NCBI RefSeq assembly: GCF_000633355.1
Contig: NZ_AYMQ01000116.1
Coordinates: 1-64,000 of the forward strand
Reading direction: 5' to 3'
Source of the DNA: Serratia sp. H1w
GTDB lineage: Bacteria > Pseudomonadota > Gammaproteobacteria > Enterobacterales > Enterobacteriaceae
Length of the DNA: 64,000 nucleotides
Positions within the stretch are counted from its first letter, which is position 1. Each line of letters starts with the position of its first letter. A model generated the notes under the pieces. The model searched no databases and had not been told where the DNA came from. It saw nothing but the letters and a program-made list of their open reading frames with translations. This document shows positions 29,022-37,654 of the stretch, one piece after another. The position numbers and the translations under genes are program-made.

Positions 29022-30400
29022 AGCACACGCCTCGCGGCTGCCAACCAGCCATCGAGCAGGCCGGGGCGCTGGGCGAAGTGAACGTGTAAATAGCTGGCCT
29101 GAGTCTGCTCAAGCTGGTATCCCCCTTGCCAACGCTGAACGGCCACCCCATCGCGCCATTTGGCACAGTCGAACGCCGGAGTCAGTGCGGTGGTAAAGCC
29201 GGAATAGTGAAACTCATGGCCGAGCAGCATTTCGCCACGGGCCGCCAGCAGGGTGTCGGTGCGCGCTTGCCATTGGCAATAGCCGAAACGGGTCAGGCGA
29301 GTGCCCATATGGCTTTCCCCTGGCAGGACACCGCTCATCCGGTGGCGTACTCCGGCGCGGTCGGTCAAGCCGTTGCCGAGGTACATCAGGCCGCCGCACT
29401 CGGCATACAGTGGGATTTTCTGACGGTGGGCACGTTGCAACGCGCTGTGCATGGCAACGTTCGCCGCCAGCCGGGCCGCATGGACTTCGGGATAGCCGCC
29501 GCCCAGATAAATCATCTGGCAATCTGGCAAACGCTGGTCGTGCAGAGGACTGAAACGTTGGATGCGCACGCCCGCCTGCTCCAGCAGGTCGAGATTATCC
29601 GGGTAGTAGAAATTGAAGGCTTCATCTTCGGCCAGTGCCAGGGTGAGTCCCTGCGCTAATGCGGGATCGGGTAACTGCGGTGGCTCGCCGACCGGTGGCG
29701 ATGCACAGGCGCTCAGCGCCAACAGGCGATCGATATCGATAAACGCCTCAACCTGCTGTGCCAACCGTTGCCAACGCAGATCGTCCAGCCGATTTTCCTG
29801 GGCAGGTACCAATCCCAGATGCCGGGATGGCAAGACGACCTCGTCCAGCACCGGCAAGCGGCCCAATACCGGCACCCCGCAATAGCGCTCAATGGCTTGG
29901 CGGATCAGTTGATAATGCGTCTCTGAGTTGACCCGGTTGACGACAACGCCAGCCAGTTTCAAGGCGGGATCAAATTGACGGAAACCTAGCACGGTAGCGG
30001 CCAGTGAGGTCGAGACGGCCTTGCCATCCACCAGCAGGATCACCGGGCAATCCAGCTGCTTGGCCATCGCCGCACTACTGCAGTAGTTCGGATCGCTGCC
30101 GTAGCCGTCGTACAGCCCCATCACGCCCTCAATGACCGCCACATCGGCGTGACGCCGATGCTGGTTATACAGACCGTTGAGCGTAGCGGTCGGCAGCATA
30201 AAGGCATCCAGATTGCGGGAGGTCACGCCGCAAACCGCGCTATGCCAGCCAGTATCCAGATAATCGGGGCCGACCTTGAAGGGTTGCACCCGCAGGCCAC
30301 GTTGCTGTAACGCACGCAGCAGGCCCAGCGTCAGCGTGGTCTTGCCACAGCCGCTACCGGTGCCCGCGATAAGAAATGCCTTGTTGCCCGTCGGTTGCAT
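29018..30400 (-). CDS. cbiA: Cobyrinic acid a,c-diamide synthase
   Basis: CbiA amidates the a and c acetates of cobyrinic acid with glutamine and ATP. The N-terminal domain has the P-loop AGTGSGCGKTTLTLGLL (residues 12-28). The C-terminal glutaminase-like domain has Cys in YAECGGLMYLG and His in GHEFHYSGF. It is the first gene of the operon. Its ATG directly follows the T run of an intrinsic terminator, and the only ribosome-binding-site candidate (GGGA) lies within that hairpin's 3' arm. Expression should therefore depend strongly on the upstream riboswitch. Confidence 0.96.
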   Translation of the reverse strand: MQPTGNKAFLIAGTGSGCGKTTLTLGLLRALQQRGLRVQPFKVGPDYLDTGWHSAVCGVTSRNLDAFMLPTATLNGLYNQHRRHADVAVIEGVMGLYDGYGSDPNYCSSAAMAKQLDCPVILLVDGKAVSTSLAATVLGFRQFDPALKLAGVVVNRVNSETHYQLIRQAIERYCGVPVLGRLPVLDEVVLPSRHLGLVPAQENRLDDLRWQRLAQQVEAFIDIDRLLALSACASPPVGEPPQLPDPALAQGLTLALAEDEAFNFYYPDNLDLLEQAGVRIQRFSPLHDQRLPDCQMIYLGGGYPEVHAARLAANVAMHSALQRAHRQKIPLYAECGGLMYLGNGLTDRAGVRHRMSGVLPGESHMGTRLTRFGYCQWQARTDTLLAARGEMLLGHEFHYSGFTTALTPAFDCAKWRDGVAVQRWQGGYQLEQTQASYLHVHFAQRPGLLDGWLAAARRVL

Positions 30401-30431
30401 AAAAAAATCCCGGCCTGTCGGTCGGGATTTT
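30401..30431 (-). terminator. Intrinsic terminator abutting the cbiA start codon
   Basis: On the minus strand AAAATCCCG pairs with CGGGATTTT over a 10-base loop (ACCGACAGGC). The T run of seven ends at the base before the cbiA ATG. The 3' arm also holds the only GGGA that could bind the ribosome. Confidence 0.85.
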
Positions 30432-30438
30432 GGGCGTC

Positions 30439-30478
30439 AAAAAGATACGGCCGTGCAGCGCCAATGGCCGCACGTATC
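30439..30478 (-). terminator. First, upstream terminator-like hairpin in the cbi leader
   Basis: On the minus strand GATACG pairs with CGTATC, with nested GTGC/GCAC and GCC/GGC pairs inside. Five T follow. It lies between the riboswitch and the second terminator, giving a tandem arrangement. Confidence 0.6.
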
Positions 30479-30509
30479 CTATGACAACCTCTTCCCACCG
30501 AAGGAGTTG

Positions 30510-30690
30510 AATGTTCCAACCAACTGGCCGGTCTTCTGGCTTAGCGTCATCCTCATTCACGCCTTCCCAATCCGTAGATCAGTGGTCACAGTGAACTCGT
30601 CGGCATCACAGCAGCGGGGGCTGCGGGGGAGTTACACCCCCTTCCCAACCACAACCCGAAACTGTTCGGGTGATGGTGTTATCCAGTTGG
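30510..30690 (-). promoter_or_regulatory. Cobalamin (AdoCbl) riboswitch of the cbi-cob operon
   Basis: The minus strand carries the conserved core elements of the cobalamin element in order. These are GGTTGGGAAG with GGGTGTAACTCCCCCGCAGCCCCCGC, then CTGTGATGCCGACGAG, the B12 box (GTGACCACTG), GGATTGGGAAGGCGTG, and finally ACGCTAAGCCAGAAGACCGGCC. It is followed by two terminators before cbiA, so high cobalamin should stop transcription, as established for this class. Exact ends are approximate because the P1 stem was judged by eye. Confidence 0.9.
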
Positions 30691-30740
30691 CAATAATCGT
30701 TTTAATGAGGCTGCTGACAAACCTGCGCCGGTCTCACCGC

Positions 30741-30796
30741 GTAGGGGCGCTGCATGCTGCGCCCGTCTGAATAGACCGAACATGTTCGGCCCCTAC
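30741..30796. repeat. Compound palindromic repeat
   Basis: GTAGGGGC (30741-30748) pairs with GCCCCTAC (30789-30796). Inside are two further palindromes, one around GGGCGCTGCATGCTGCGCCC and one CGAACATGTTCG. The first inner palindrome shares its CGGGCGCAGCATGC core with the repeat at 13248-13289. Confidence 0.6.
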
Positions 30797-30869
30797 GAAT
30801 TCAGCAACAGTGCCACTTTGTCATCAATCTGAATGCTTTTAGCAATATGCCGAATATACGCCAGTTGAT

Positions 30870-30966
30870 TGATAAAAAAAGGCCCAGTTTATTCATCCCC
30901 GGGAAAAGCGTGCCATTCCAGAGAGTTCATTGATCTCAGACAATTAGCCTGGCCTTTATTACACGG
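30870..30966 (-). ncRNA. Candidate small RNA between the cbi riboswitch and cobD
   Basis: On the minus strand a sequence starting AATAAAGGCCAGG ends in CTGGGCCTTTTTTT. The ends are complementary, and an inner CCCGG/CTGGG hairpin with a T run resembles a terminator. No reading frame of quality is present on either strand. A small RNA is possible but unsupported by a clear promoter. The wider gap 30691-31107 shows nothing else besides the palindrome and the cobD leader. Confidence 0.2.
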
Positions 30967-31107
30967 TTCGCTTGCGTAGGTTCATATTTCTGACAAAAAA
31001 GGGTTCTCAGAATCCGGCCGGAAAATTGACACGAATAGACTGGGTAACCGCCATTCCCTCGGCAATGTTATCCTGTGCGCAGACTTGTCAGGGGGAAGAG
31101 TAAAAGC

Positions 31108-32181
31108 GTGAGTGAACATGGTGGTAACGTACTGGAAATGGCGTTGAAAACCGGCTTGGATCCGGCCGAGATTATTGATTTCAGCGCCAATATCAATCCA
31201 TTGGGCATGCCCGCCAGCCTGAAGGCGGCAATTATTGAGCAACTGACCAGCGCCGAATGCTATCCCGATGTCGAATACCGGCGTCTGCATGCGGCGTTGG
31301 CACGGGCTCATCATTGCCCAGCGGAAAATATCATGGCGGGTAACGGGGCCACCGAACTGATTTACGCTATCGTCCATCGGCTACACCCCCGCACGGCGTT
31401 GCTGCTGACACCGGGGTTCGCCGAGTATCGCCGGGCCTTGCAGCGAATTGACTGCCAGATTGATGACTATCCGTTGGATGAAGCCGATGGCTTTCAACCC
31501 GATGAGCGGCTGTTGCAGGTGTTGGCCGAACGCCAGCCAGACTGCCTGTTCCTGGCCACCCCCAACAATCCCACCGGGCTGATGCCAGACCCTGCGCTGT
31601 TGCAGGCCATTTTAACCTGCTGCCGCCAGCACGATATTGCGTTGATTATTGATGAGGCCTTTATCGATTTTCTGCCGGATACGCCGGGGCTGATCCCGCA
31701 AATGGCGGAGTATTCCCGGCTGTATATCCTGCGTTCATTGACCAAGTTCTTCGCCATTCCCGGACTACGGCTCGGCTATCTGGTCAGCAGCGACCGCGAG
31801 TCTTTACAGCAGATGAAACAGCTGCGCGAACCCTGGACCATCAATGCCTACGCAGCACTGGCGGGTGAAGTGATCCTCGAGGACCACGGTTACATCCAGC
31901 AGACCCATCAATGGTTGGCGGCACAGCGCTCATGGCTGTTTGACGCACTGAACGCTCTGCCGCATTTACGCGTCTGGCCCGGGGCAGCGAACTATATTTT
32001 GCTACGCTGCCTGCGGCCCGGCGTCGATCTGCAACAGGCGTTATTGCAGCACCGCATCCTGATCCGCCACTGTGCCAACTACCCAGGCCTTTCCGCCGAC
32101 TACTACCGGGTGGCGATCAAGAGCGAAGAAGCCAACCGCAAACTGATCGCCGCGCTGCAACAGGTGTTGGTGGATGGCTGA
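31108..32181 (+). CDS. cobD: Threonine-phosphate decarboxylase
   Basis: CobD is a pyridoxal-phosphate enzyme that decarboxylates L-threonine O-3-phosphate to (R)-1-aminopropan-2-ol phosphate, the linker used by CbiB. The 357 residues have the class I aminotransferase fold, with PLP lysine Lys213 in RSLTKFFAIPGLR and the NPTG turn at residues 153-156. I chose the GTG at 31108 (VSEHGGNVLEMA), which follows GGGGGAAGAG. The extended frame to 31075 adds 11 residues before the conserved HGGN. It diverges from cbiA and overlaps pduX by 8 bases. Confidence 0.96.
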   Translation: MSEHGGNVLEMALKTGLDPAEIIDFSANINPLGMPASLKAAIIEQLTSAECYPDVEYRRLHAALARAHHCPAENIMAGNGATELIYAIVHRLHPRTALLLTPGFAEYRRALQRIDCQIDDYPLDEADGFQPDERLLQVLAERQPDCLFLATPNNPTGLMPDPALLQAILTCCRQHDIALIIDEAFIDFLPDTPGLIPQMAEYSRLYILRSLTKFFAIPGLRLGYLVSSDRESLQQMKQLREPWTINAYAALAGEVILEDHGYIQQTHQWLAAQRSWLFDALNALPHLRVWPGAANYILLRCLRPGVDLQQALLQHRILIRHCANYPGLSADYYRVAIKSEEANRKLIAALQQVLVDG

Positions 32182-33034
32182 GGCGAAATGCCCCGCGTCC
32201 TGCGGTGAATTGATCCAGGGGTGGATCCTGGGTGGCGAAAAGCTGGTGTCCTGCCCGGTCAACTGGTTTAGCCACGTCAGCGTGGGCGACGGAGTGCCGG
32301 GCAAGCATGAGCGTCCGCTGATGCGCCAGATGCTGATCAATGTGCTGCAACAGCTTGGCATTGCCGCCGAGGCAGCCAAGGGGCTGCGCATCGATTTTGA
32401 CTCCAGCATTCCGCTGGCGAAAGGCATGGCCAGCAGCACCGCCGATATTGCTGCCACCGCCCAGGCCACGGCGCGCCATTTCGGCCGCAATCTGGACGAA
32501 AGCACGTTAGCCACGCTCTGCGTAAAGCTGGAACCCACCGACAGCACGCTGTTTCGCCAATTGACGTTATTCGATCATCAGACGGCGGCCACCCAAGTCC
32601 CTAATGAATGGTTACCCAACATGGATATCCTGCTGTTGGAAAGCCCGCAACGTCTGAATACCGCCGATTACCACCGCCGCGATCGCCGTCATAGCCTGTT
32701 AGAGCAGGCTGCCACCCTGTCCCAATCCTGGGCGCTATTTTCTCAGGCAATGCAGGAACACGACCATCACCAGTTGGGCGCAGCCACCACGCTCAGCGCC
32801 TGCGCCAGCCAGCAGTTGCTGCCTAAACCCAGGTTCGACGAGCTACTGACGATCGTCAAACACAGCGGGATTTATGGCCTTAACGTGGCGCACAGCGGCA
32901 GCGTGGTCGGGCTGCTGTTTGACGCCGCTCGGCACGATGTCGAGCAACTTTGCTGGCTGCTGCAACAGCGGCGTATAGCCGACGATTACCCGCAACAGCA
33001 TCGCCTGCGGTTGATCCACGGCGGCGTACGCTAA
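32174..33034 (+). CDS. pduX: L-threonine kinase
   Basis: PduX is a GHMP kinase that phosphorylates L-threonine, supplying the substrate of CobD. The 286 residues begin with the family's CPASCGELIQGWILGGEKLVS. The GHMP phosphate-binding loop IPLAKGMASSTADIAA is at about residues 79-94. The overlap with cobD couples the two consecutive reactions. In Salmonella pduX ends the propanediol operon; here no pdu genes are near, so the locus gives its biosynthetic role directly. Confidence 0.95.
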   Translation: MAEAKCPASCGELIQGWILGGEKLVSCPVNWFSHVSVGDGVPGKHERPLMRQMLINVLQQLGIAAEAAKGLRIDFDSSIPLAKGMASSTADIAATAQATARHFGRNLDESTLATLCVKLEPTDSTLFRQLTLFDHQTAATQVPNEWLPNMDILLLESPQRLNTADYHRRDRRHSLLEQAATLSQSWALFSQAMQEHDHHQLGAATTLSACASQQLLPKPRFDELLTIVKHSGIYGLNVAHSGSVVGLLFDAARHDVEQLCWLLQQRRIADDYPQQHRLRLIHGGVR

Positions 33035-33043
33035 AACTGGCGA

Positions 33044-34372
33044 TTATGGCGGCGTGGCTGTTTCATACACCAGACCGTCGCCATTACCCAATTTCGGGTA
33101 ATTATAATCGTGGGTGGGGAAGCGGAACAGGCGGTTACGCCAGCGGTCAAACTGCACGCGATAGTCATAGCTATCAGGCAGTTTTTTCATTCTGAACCAA
33201 TGCTGGCCGTCATCGGTAGACACGGTCATATGCAGCGGGTCGTTGAACTCTTTATTCATCATCAGCAGATGATTGCCCGCATAGAGCGTACCCAAGGTTT
33301 TTTTGCCGGTTTCCAACAGCGGTTGCAGCGTACCGTTTTCCTGCCAGCGATTCAGGCTATACAACTGCCGTGGGAGCTGGCGCAAAATTAAGTCAACCTC
33401 CCCCTGCGGGCTGATGTCGGCCGCAATAATCTCACCGTTGACCCACTGGCTGGCCTGAACTCGCGCAGACCTCAGATTGAAATCGAGCAGTAGTGAACCG
33501 GTTAACGATTCCTCTCCCCCAGTATTTTGGGGTTGGTTACTGACAATCACCCGATCGCCGCCGTTATAATACCAATTGGCCGCATAGAGGGCAGGATCGA
33601 TCCCGCGCTCTGTTAACAACCTTGGCAGATCGAATAGCGGTTGCCAATGCTGGCCGAGATCGTCTGATCGGTAGAGTTTTCCCTGTTGCACCAACAGCAC
33701 GCTCTGCGCCCCAACAAGGCCCAGGAGTTGAGATGTTTGATAATCCTCGGGTTCTCGCCATTGTGATAACCAGCGCCAGTGGCGTCCACCATCGGCCGAA
33801 TAAAATACGGCATCTTTGCTATATGAGCGGGTGCCGAACACAATCAGGCAATGCCCTTGCGCATCACACTGCTGCTCTGCCACGTACCCCAAAAAACGGG
33901 CGCTAACGCGCAGTTGGCCATTCTCTTCGATAATGACCTGGCTGACTGGGATCGTGGCACGCTCATCATAGCTCCGATTGCGGATGGTTCCACGGCCAAC
34001 CTTGGCCTCCAGTATCAAGCGAAGCAGGGTGGTATCAGGAGAGATCTGCAGGTTTAACAAGGGAGGCCCATGCTCAGCCAGCAAATCGATCTGCACCGTA
34101 TTGTCGTAGTGATAGATCAACGCATTCTGATCGCGCTCAATTTTGGTGTACTCGGTATGGATCGCATCGCTAGCGCCCGTGATAAGCACTCCCTGCTGAA
34201 AACTGCTCAGGCGCTGATTGTTCACCACCACCGCCGGAACCTCCGCCTGATAGGCTTGCCGCCACTGCCAATCGGGGGCAAGCCCGGCGAAGCCGTCGAA
34301 ATAAAACAGCATCCAGGAAGCAATGACTCCCAAGGTCAGCAGAGTAATGCGCGTTTGGCTTTTACTGAACAT
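33044..34372 (-). CDS. Membrane-anchored Asp-box (BNR) repeat protein, unknown function
   Basis: A 442-residue protein with an N-terminal signal-anchor helix (ITLLTLGVIASWMLFYF, about residues 9-25) and a large predicted extracytoplasmic domain. Three Asp-box motifs (S-x-D-x-G-x-x-W) are visible: YSADGGRHW, RSDDLGQHW and STDDGQHW. They suggest a beta-propeller as in sialidases and photosystem-assembly factors, but no sialidase catalytic Arg triad is evident. The stop of the next gene upstream overlaps its ATG by one base, so it is in the same operon as the two membrane-protein genes. The family is not recognised beyond the repeat. It could bind a ligand or a partner at the cell surface. Confidence 0.7.
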   Translation of the reverse strand: MFSKSQTRITLLTLGVIASWMLFYFDGFAGLAPDWQWRQAYQAEVPAVVVNNQRLSSFQQGVLITGASDAIHTEYTKIERDQNALIYHYDNTVQIDLLAEHGPPLLNLQISPDTTLLRLILEAKVGRGTIRNRSYDERATIPVSQVIIEENGQLRVSARFLGYVAEQQCDAQGHCLIVFGTRSYSKDAVFYSADGGRHWRWLSQWREPEDYQTSQLLGLVGAQSVLLVQQGKLYRSDDLGQHWQPLFDLPRLLTERGIDPALYAANWYYNGGDRVIVSNQPQNTGGEESLTGSLLLDFNLRSARVQASQWVNGEIIAADISPQGEVDLILRQLPRQLYSLNRWQENGTLQPLLETGKKTLGTLYAGNHLLMMNKEFNDPLHMTVSTDDGQHWFRMKKLPDSYDYRVQFDRWRNRLFRFPTHDYNYPKLGNGDGLVYETATPP

Positions 34373-35631
34373 TAGGGCACTTCCTGAATATAGGGCTTTA
34401 CACCGGTGCGTTGTTTAAACAGCACCAGCAACTGGCGGGCAAAGACAAACCGTGCCGCGCCAAGCGAGTTCCTGCGCGTAACCCAACAGCTGATTTCCAT
34501 CACCAGCATCAGCACACAGAAGATCATGATGCTCATCAAACCAAAGTCATAGAACATACCTGCGACATACTGCCAATCCCAGCGATCCGGCATGTCGCCC
34601 TGCTCCCACCAGTCATGGAGAGTGATAAACACCATCATCACCATGGGCAACGAGCAGCAGCCAAGGATCACTTTATACATCAGCTTGAGCTGGTGAAAAG
34701 AGACGGCCAGGCCGCCAAGTTTCAGATAGGCGCTACCATCCCTTTCGTTACACATACCCAGCACCGCATTATCTTGCTGATTGACCACCAGCATCACCGG
34801 GTCTTCGGCCGCCAGGAAAAAAGGATGCTGCCGATAGAACAACGGATCCAGACCTTCGGTCATCGAGTTAAACCCGCTGCGAAACAGGTATTTCACACCG
34901 TTACAGCTAAACTGGTATTCAACAAAATCCCGGCGGCTTTTGCCGCTGCCGGTAAAATCGCGGTGTGCACTGACATTGGCCGCCTCTCCGCTCACACTGG
35001 TCAGAGTCACCTTATCGGCCAGCAGAAAATCGCTCGGCTGGAGCGTATCGAGATCGTTATCCCGCTCATTGCTGGCTTGTAGTGAAGGTGCACCGCTCCC
35101 CGGCCCGGTTAACAACGCTGTGGCGGTGCGGCACATTGAGGTATCGCCTTGTTTGACGCTCTCCAGCCCTTGCAACAGCCTGCGCGTGTTACAGCTGATG
35201 CCAACCAGTAACCGATGAAACGACGCCACGAACCACCAGCAGCCGAAGGTGAACACCAAGAACATCAACAGCATGAACCAGATATTCGGCAACTGAAAAT
35301 AGCCCAACGCCGAGAGCACCAACACCAAGGTTGCGCCGGTCAGTTTCATCAGCGCGGCCGGTTTATCGATGTCGGCCAATGTCGGTTGCAGGTTGCCCTT
35401 TTCCGGTGACACCAGCCAGTGCAGCCAGTAACTGCCGTCGACCAGTTGATGGGCGCCGATAAATACCCGGTCCCCCGCTACCAGGCGGTTTAATACCTTG
35501 GCATCGGTAAACTGTTTACTGTAGGTATAGAACACCTTGTCCCCGGCCAAAATACGCCGCAACGTGCCTTCACTCGGCGCATTTTGATCGTGGCGAACAA
35601 AGGGCAGATCGTAGAAGCAGATTTTTTTCAT
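34372..35631 (-). CDS. Multi-pass membrane protein of unknown function, paralogue A
   Basis: A 419-residue protein with about four predicted transmembrane helices: a pair near residues 92-145 and a pair near residues 320-390. A soluble domain of about 170 residues lies between them. The first 80 residues (FYDLPFVRHDQ ... GDKVFYTYSKQF ... WLHWLVSPEKG) form a conserved N-terminal module. It is a clear paralogue of the gene at 36452-37654, with the same layout and the shared LLRRILAGDKVFYTYSxQF-type segment and ARQ-rich tail. No enzyme motif is seen. It overlaps the Asp-box gene by one base and lies 12 bases after the secreted-protein gene. Confidence 0.7.
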   Translation of the reverse strand: MKKICFYDLPFVRHDQNAPSEGTLRRILAGDKVFYTYSKQFTDAKVLNRLVAGDRVFIGAHQLVDGSYWLHWLVSPEKGNLQPTLADIDKPAALMKLTGATLVLVLSALGYFQLPNIWFMLLMFLVFTFGCWWFVASFHRLLVGISCNTRRLLQGLESVKQGDTSMCRTATALLTGPGSGAPSLQASNERDNDLDTLQPSDFLLADKVTLTSVSGEAANVSAHRDFTGSGKSRRDFVEYQFSCNGVKYLFRSGFNSMTEGLDPLFYRQHPFFLAAEDPVMLVVNQQDNAVLGMCNERDGSAYLKLGGLAVSFHQLKLMYKVILGCCSLPMVMMVFITLHDWWEQGDMPDRWDWQYVAGMFYDFGLMSIMIFCVLMLVMEISCWVTRRNSLGAARFVFARQLLVLFKQRTGVKPYIQEVP

Positions 35632-35643
35632 GACGGCTACGGA

Positions 35644-36393
35644 TTAAAAACGGTGATCGAGCAGCTTATCCTGTGCCACCGGATAAGCCTTACCATCGAA
35701 CTTGAGCTCGACGCGGGTTTTGGCAACGACTTTGCTGTTTTCCACGCAGTCCGCCCCTTTTTTGCTCGCTCCCTTGTGCGTCGCCAGGGTCTGTATCTGC
35801 AGATCCTGGAAACCATTATGCACCTGCTTACCAAGCGCCAATGCGCGATTGGTCAAGACAAAATCCCCCGCACACTGGCCATCCCACTCACCGCTATATT
35901 CATTCATGGTGAGATTATTGAGCACCAGCGATAATTGCTGCTCTTGCAGGGTATAGAGGTTAAGCCGTTCGATGTTGATGGGATTGACCGATGAAGATCC
36001 CCGGTGGTTAAAGCGCACCCCAAAAGCACGTAATTCTGGAGACAACTGGTAGCGCGCAGTGTCGATACTCACGCTACTGGTATAGATGGCATCATCCATA
36101 ATCGCTCTGGAATGATATTTGCTGGCCAGCACCTTGCCGCTCTGGCTATCGACCACGTAGACGGCAACGTCATAGTCGGTAAAATCGGGCTCGGCCTGTT
36201 CTTTAGCTTCCAGCATCAGTACCGCAATGGTTTTTTCCGGGGCGTAAGGCCACACCTTGCAGGTGGACAGCTCGGTATTCAAGGTAGTTTTGGCGGCGAA
36301 AGGCTTGGCCAATTCGCTCAGCAGCGGCTGACAATCTGCCAGCGCAGTGCAAGAAACCAAACCTAACCCCAATACAGCTATTACTCTTTTCAT
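35644..36393 (-). CDS. Secreted protein of unknown function
   Basis: A 249-residue protein with a clear signal peptide (MKRVIAVLGLGLVSCTALA, cleavage before DCQP at about residue 20) and no transmembrane helix afterwards, so it is probably periplasmic. It has three cysteines in the mature part and a high content of polar strands. I chose the ATG at 36393 because it starts the signal peptide; the frame extends to 36420 without homology. The 5' end closely resembles the relic at 37651-37713, showing that this gene once existed twice. It lies between the two membrane paralogues. Confidence 0.68.
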   Translation of the reverse strand: MKRVIAVLGLGLVSCTALADCQPLLSELAKPFAAKTTLNTELSTCKVWPYAPEKTIAVLMLEAKEQAEPDFTDYDVAVYVVDSQSGKVLASKYHSRAIMDDAIYTSSVSIDTARYQLSPELRAFGVRFNHRGSSSVNPINIERLNLYTLQEQQLSLVLNNLTMNEYSGEWDGQCAGDFVLTNRALALGKQVHNGFQDLQIQTLATHKGASKKGADCVENSKVVAKTRVELKFDGKAYPVAQDKLLDHRF

Positions 36394-36451
36394 CACTCGA
36401 TTCCCTGTCTGCAATTGCATTAATTTTTTTGTGTGTCCTGTGGATGAGGGC

Positions 36452-37654
36452 TCAGGTCACATCCTGTAAATAGGCCTGCTTGCCACCGCGGCGTTTGAAC
36501 AGCGCCAGTTTTTGCCGCGCCAAGACAAAACCCGCCGCGTCCAATGAGTCTCGGCGGGCTAACCACCCCGCCACCTCCAATAACAGCATCAGGCCGCAAC
36601 AAAACATCACGCCCAGCACACCAAGGGTTCCCAGCGTATCGGCAGCAGCGAGCCAGTCCCATTTATCCGGCACACCACCCTGATGCCACCAATCATTCAA
36701 GGTGAAACAGATCAGCAGCAGCATGAATAACAGCCAGCAAACGGCCAAGGTTTTATACAGCCATTCCAGGCGTTGCAGCGACACGGCCAAACCACTCGGC
36801 CGGTTGAGATAGGTACTGCCGTCGCGTCGATTGTAAATGCCGATCACGGCGTTGCTCGGGCGGGCAATCAACAGCGTCAACGGATCGTTGGCTGCCAGGA
36901 AAAAAGGGTGCTCCCGCAGCAGCAGCGGGTTAAGGTTTTCCTGCATGGGGTTCACGGCGGTGCGAAACGTTAACCTCCCGGCGCGACAGCTAAATTGATA
37001 GTCGATCACCTCACGCTGGTATTCACCTCTGCCAATAATCTCGCGTCTGGCACTCACGCGAGTCGCCATACTTGATACGTAAGCAAGGAGGGGGTCATCA
37101 GGCATCGGTTCATCATCGAACCGATCGGGAGGCGGTGTGCCAGAGGTTTGACAGAGGGTTACATCGCCATGCATGACTTGCTCAAACCCTTGTAGCGACT
37201 GGCGCGTCCTACGGGTAGCGTTCGTCGTCAATTGGCAGAATGCGCTAAAACAGCCCCATCCACCAAAGCATAACAGTAACGCCAGAATAGCCGCCATCCA
37301 GAGGCTGGAGAACCAGGAAAAACCATAGAGAGCCAGCGCAGACAACACAACGGAACCCACCATCTGCAAGATCAGCATGGAAGGATGACGTTCATCAGCC
37401 GCTTGCGGTTGCAGAGTGCCTTTTTGCTCACTCACCAGCCAGTGCAGCCAGTAGCTGTCGTCGTTCAACTGATGCGCACCAATATAGACACGATCCCCCG
37501 ATACCAATTTTTCCAGCACGCTGGCATCGGCAAACTGATCGCTGTAGGTGTAGAACACCTTATCCCCGGCCAGAATGCGCCGTAGCAGGCTTTCGCCAGT
37601 GGCGTTTTTATCGTGGTGAAGAAACAACAGATCGTGGCAGCCCATTCTTTTCAT
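36452..37654 (-). CDS. Multi-pass membrane protein of unknown function, paralogue B
   Basis: A 400-residue paralogue of the protein at 34372-35631. It shows the same N-terminal module (LLFLHHDKNAT ... GDKVFYTYSDQFADA ... YWLHWLVSEQKG), two helix pairs and a soluble middle domain. Its ATG overlaps the stop of a 20-codon relic of the secreted-protein gene in an ATGA, suggesting translational coupling. It is the first full gene of the cluster. No recognised family. The repeated secreted/membrane order implies that the two proteins work as a pair. Confidence 0.7.
   Translation of the reverse strand: MKRMGCHDLLFLHHDKNATGESLLRRILAGDKVFYTYSDQFADASVLEKLVSGDRVYIGAHQLNDDSYWLHWLVSEQKGTLQPQAADERHPSMLILQMVGSVVLSALALYGFSWFSSLWMAAILALLLCFGGWGCFSAFCQLTTNATRRTRQSLQGFEQVMHGDVTLCQTSGTPPPDRFDDEPMPDDPLLAYVSSMATRVSARREIIGRGEYQREVIDYQFSCRAGRLTFRTAVNPMQENLNPLLLREHPFFLAANDPLTLLIARPSNAVIGIYNRRDGSTYLNRPSGLAVSLQRLEWLYKTLAVCWLLFMLLLICFTLNDWWHQGGVPDKWDWLAAADTLGTLGVLGVMFCCGLMLLLEVAGWLARRDSLDAAGFVLARQKLALFKRRGGKQAYLQDVT

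Noticed and set aside
30354-30560. 68-residue frame in the cbi leader
   Set aside because: It runs through the riboswitch end and both terminators, whose RNA structure explains the sequence.
30910-30930. TGGCACG resembling half of a sigma-54 promoter
   Set aside because: The matching -12 TTGC element is missing at the right distance.
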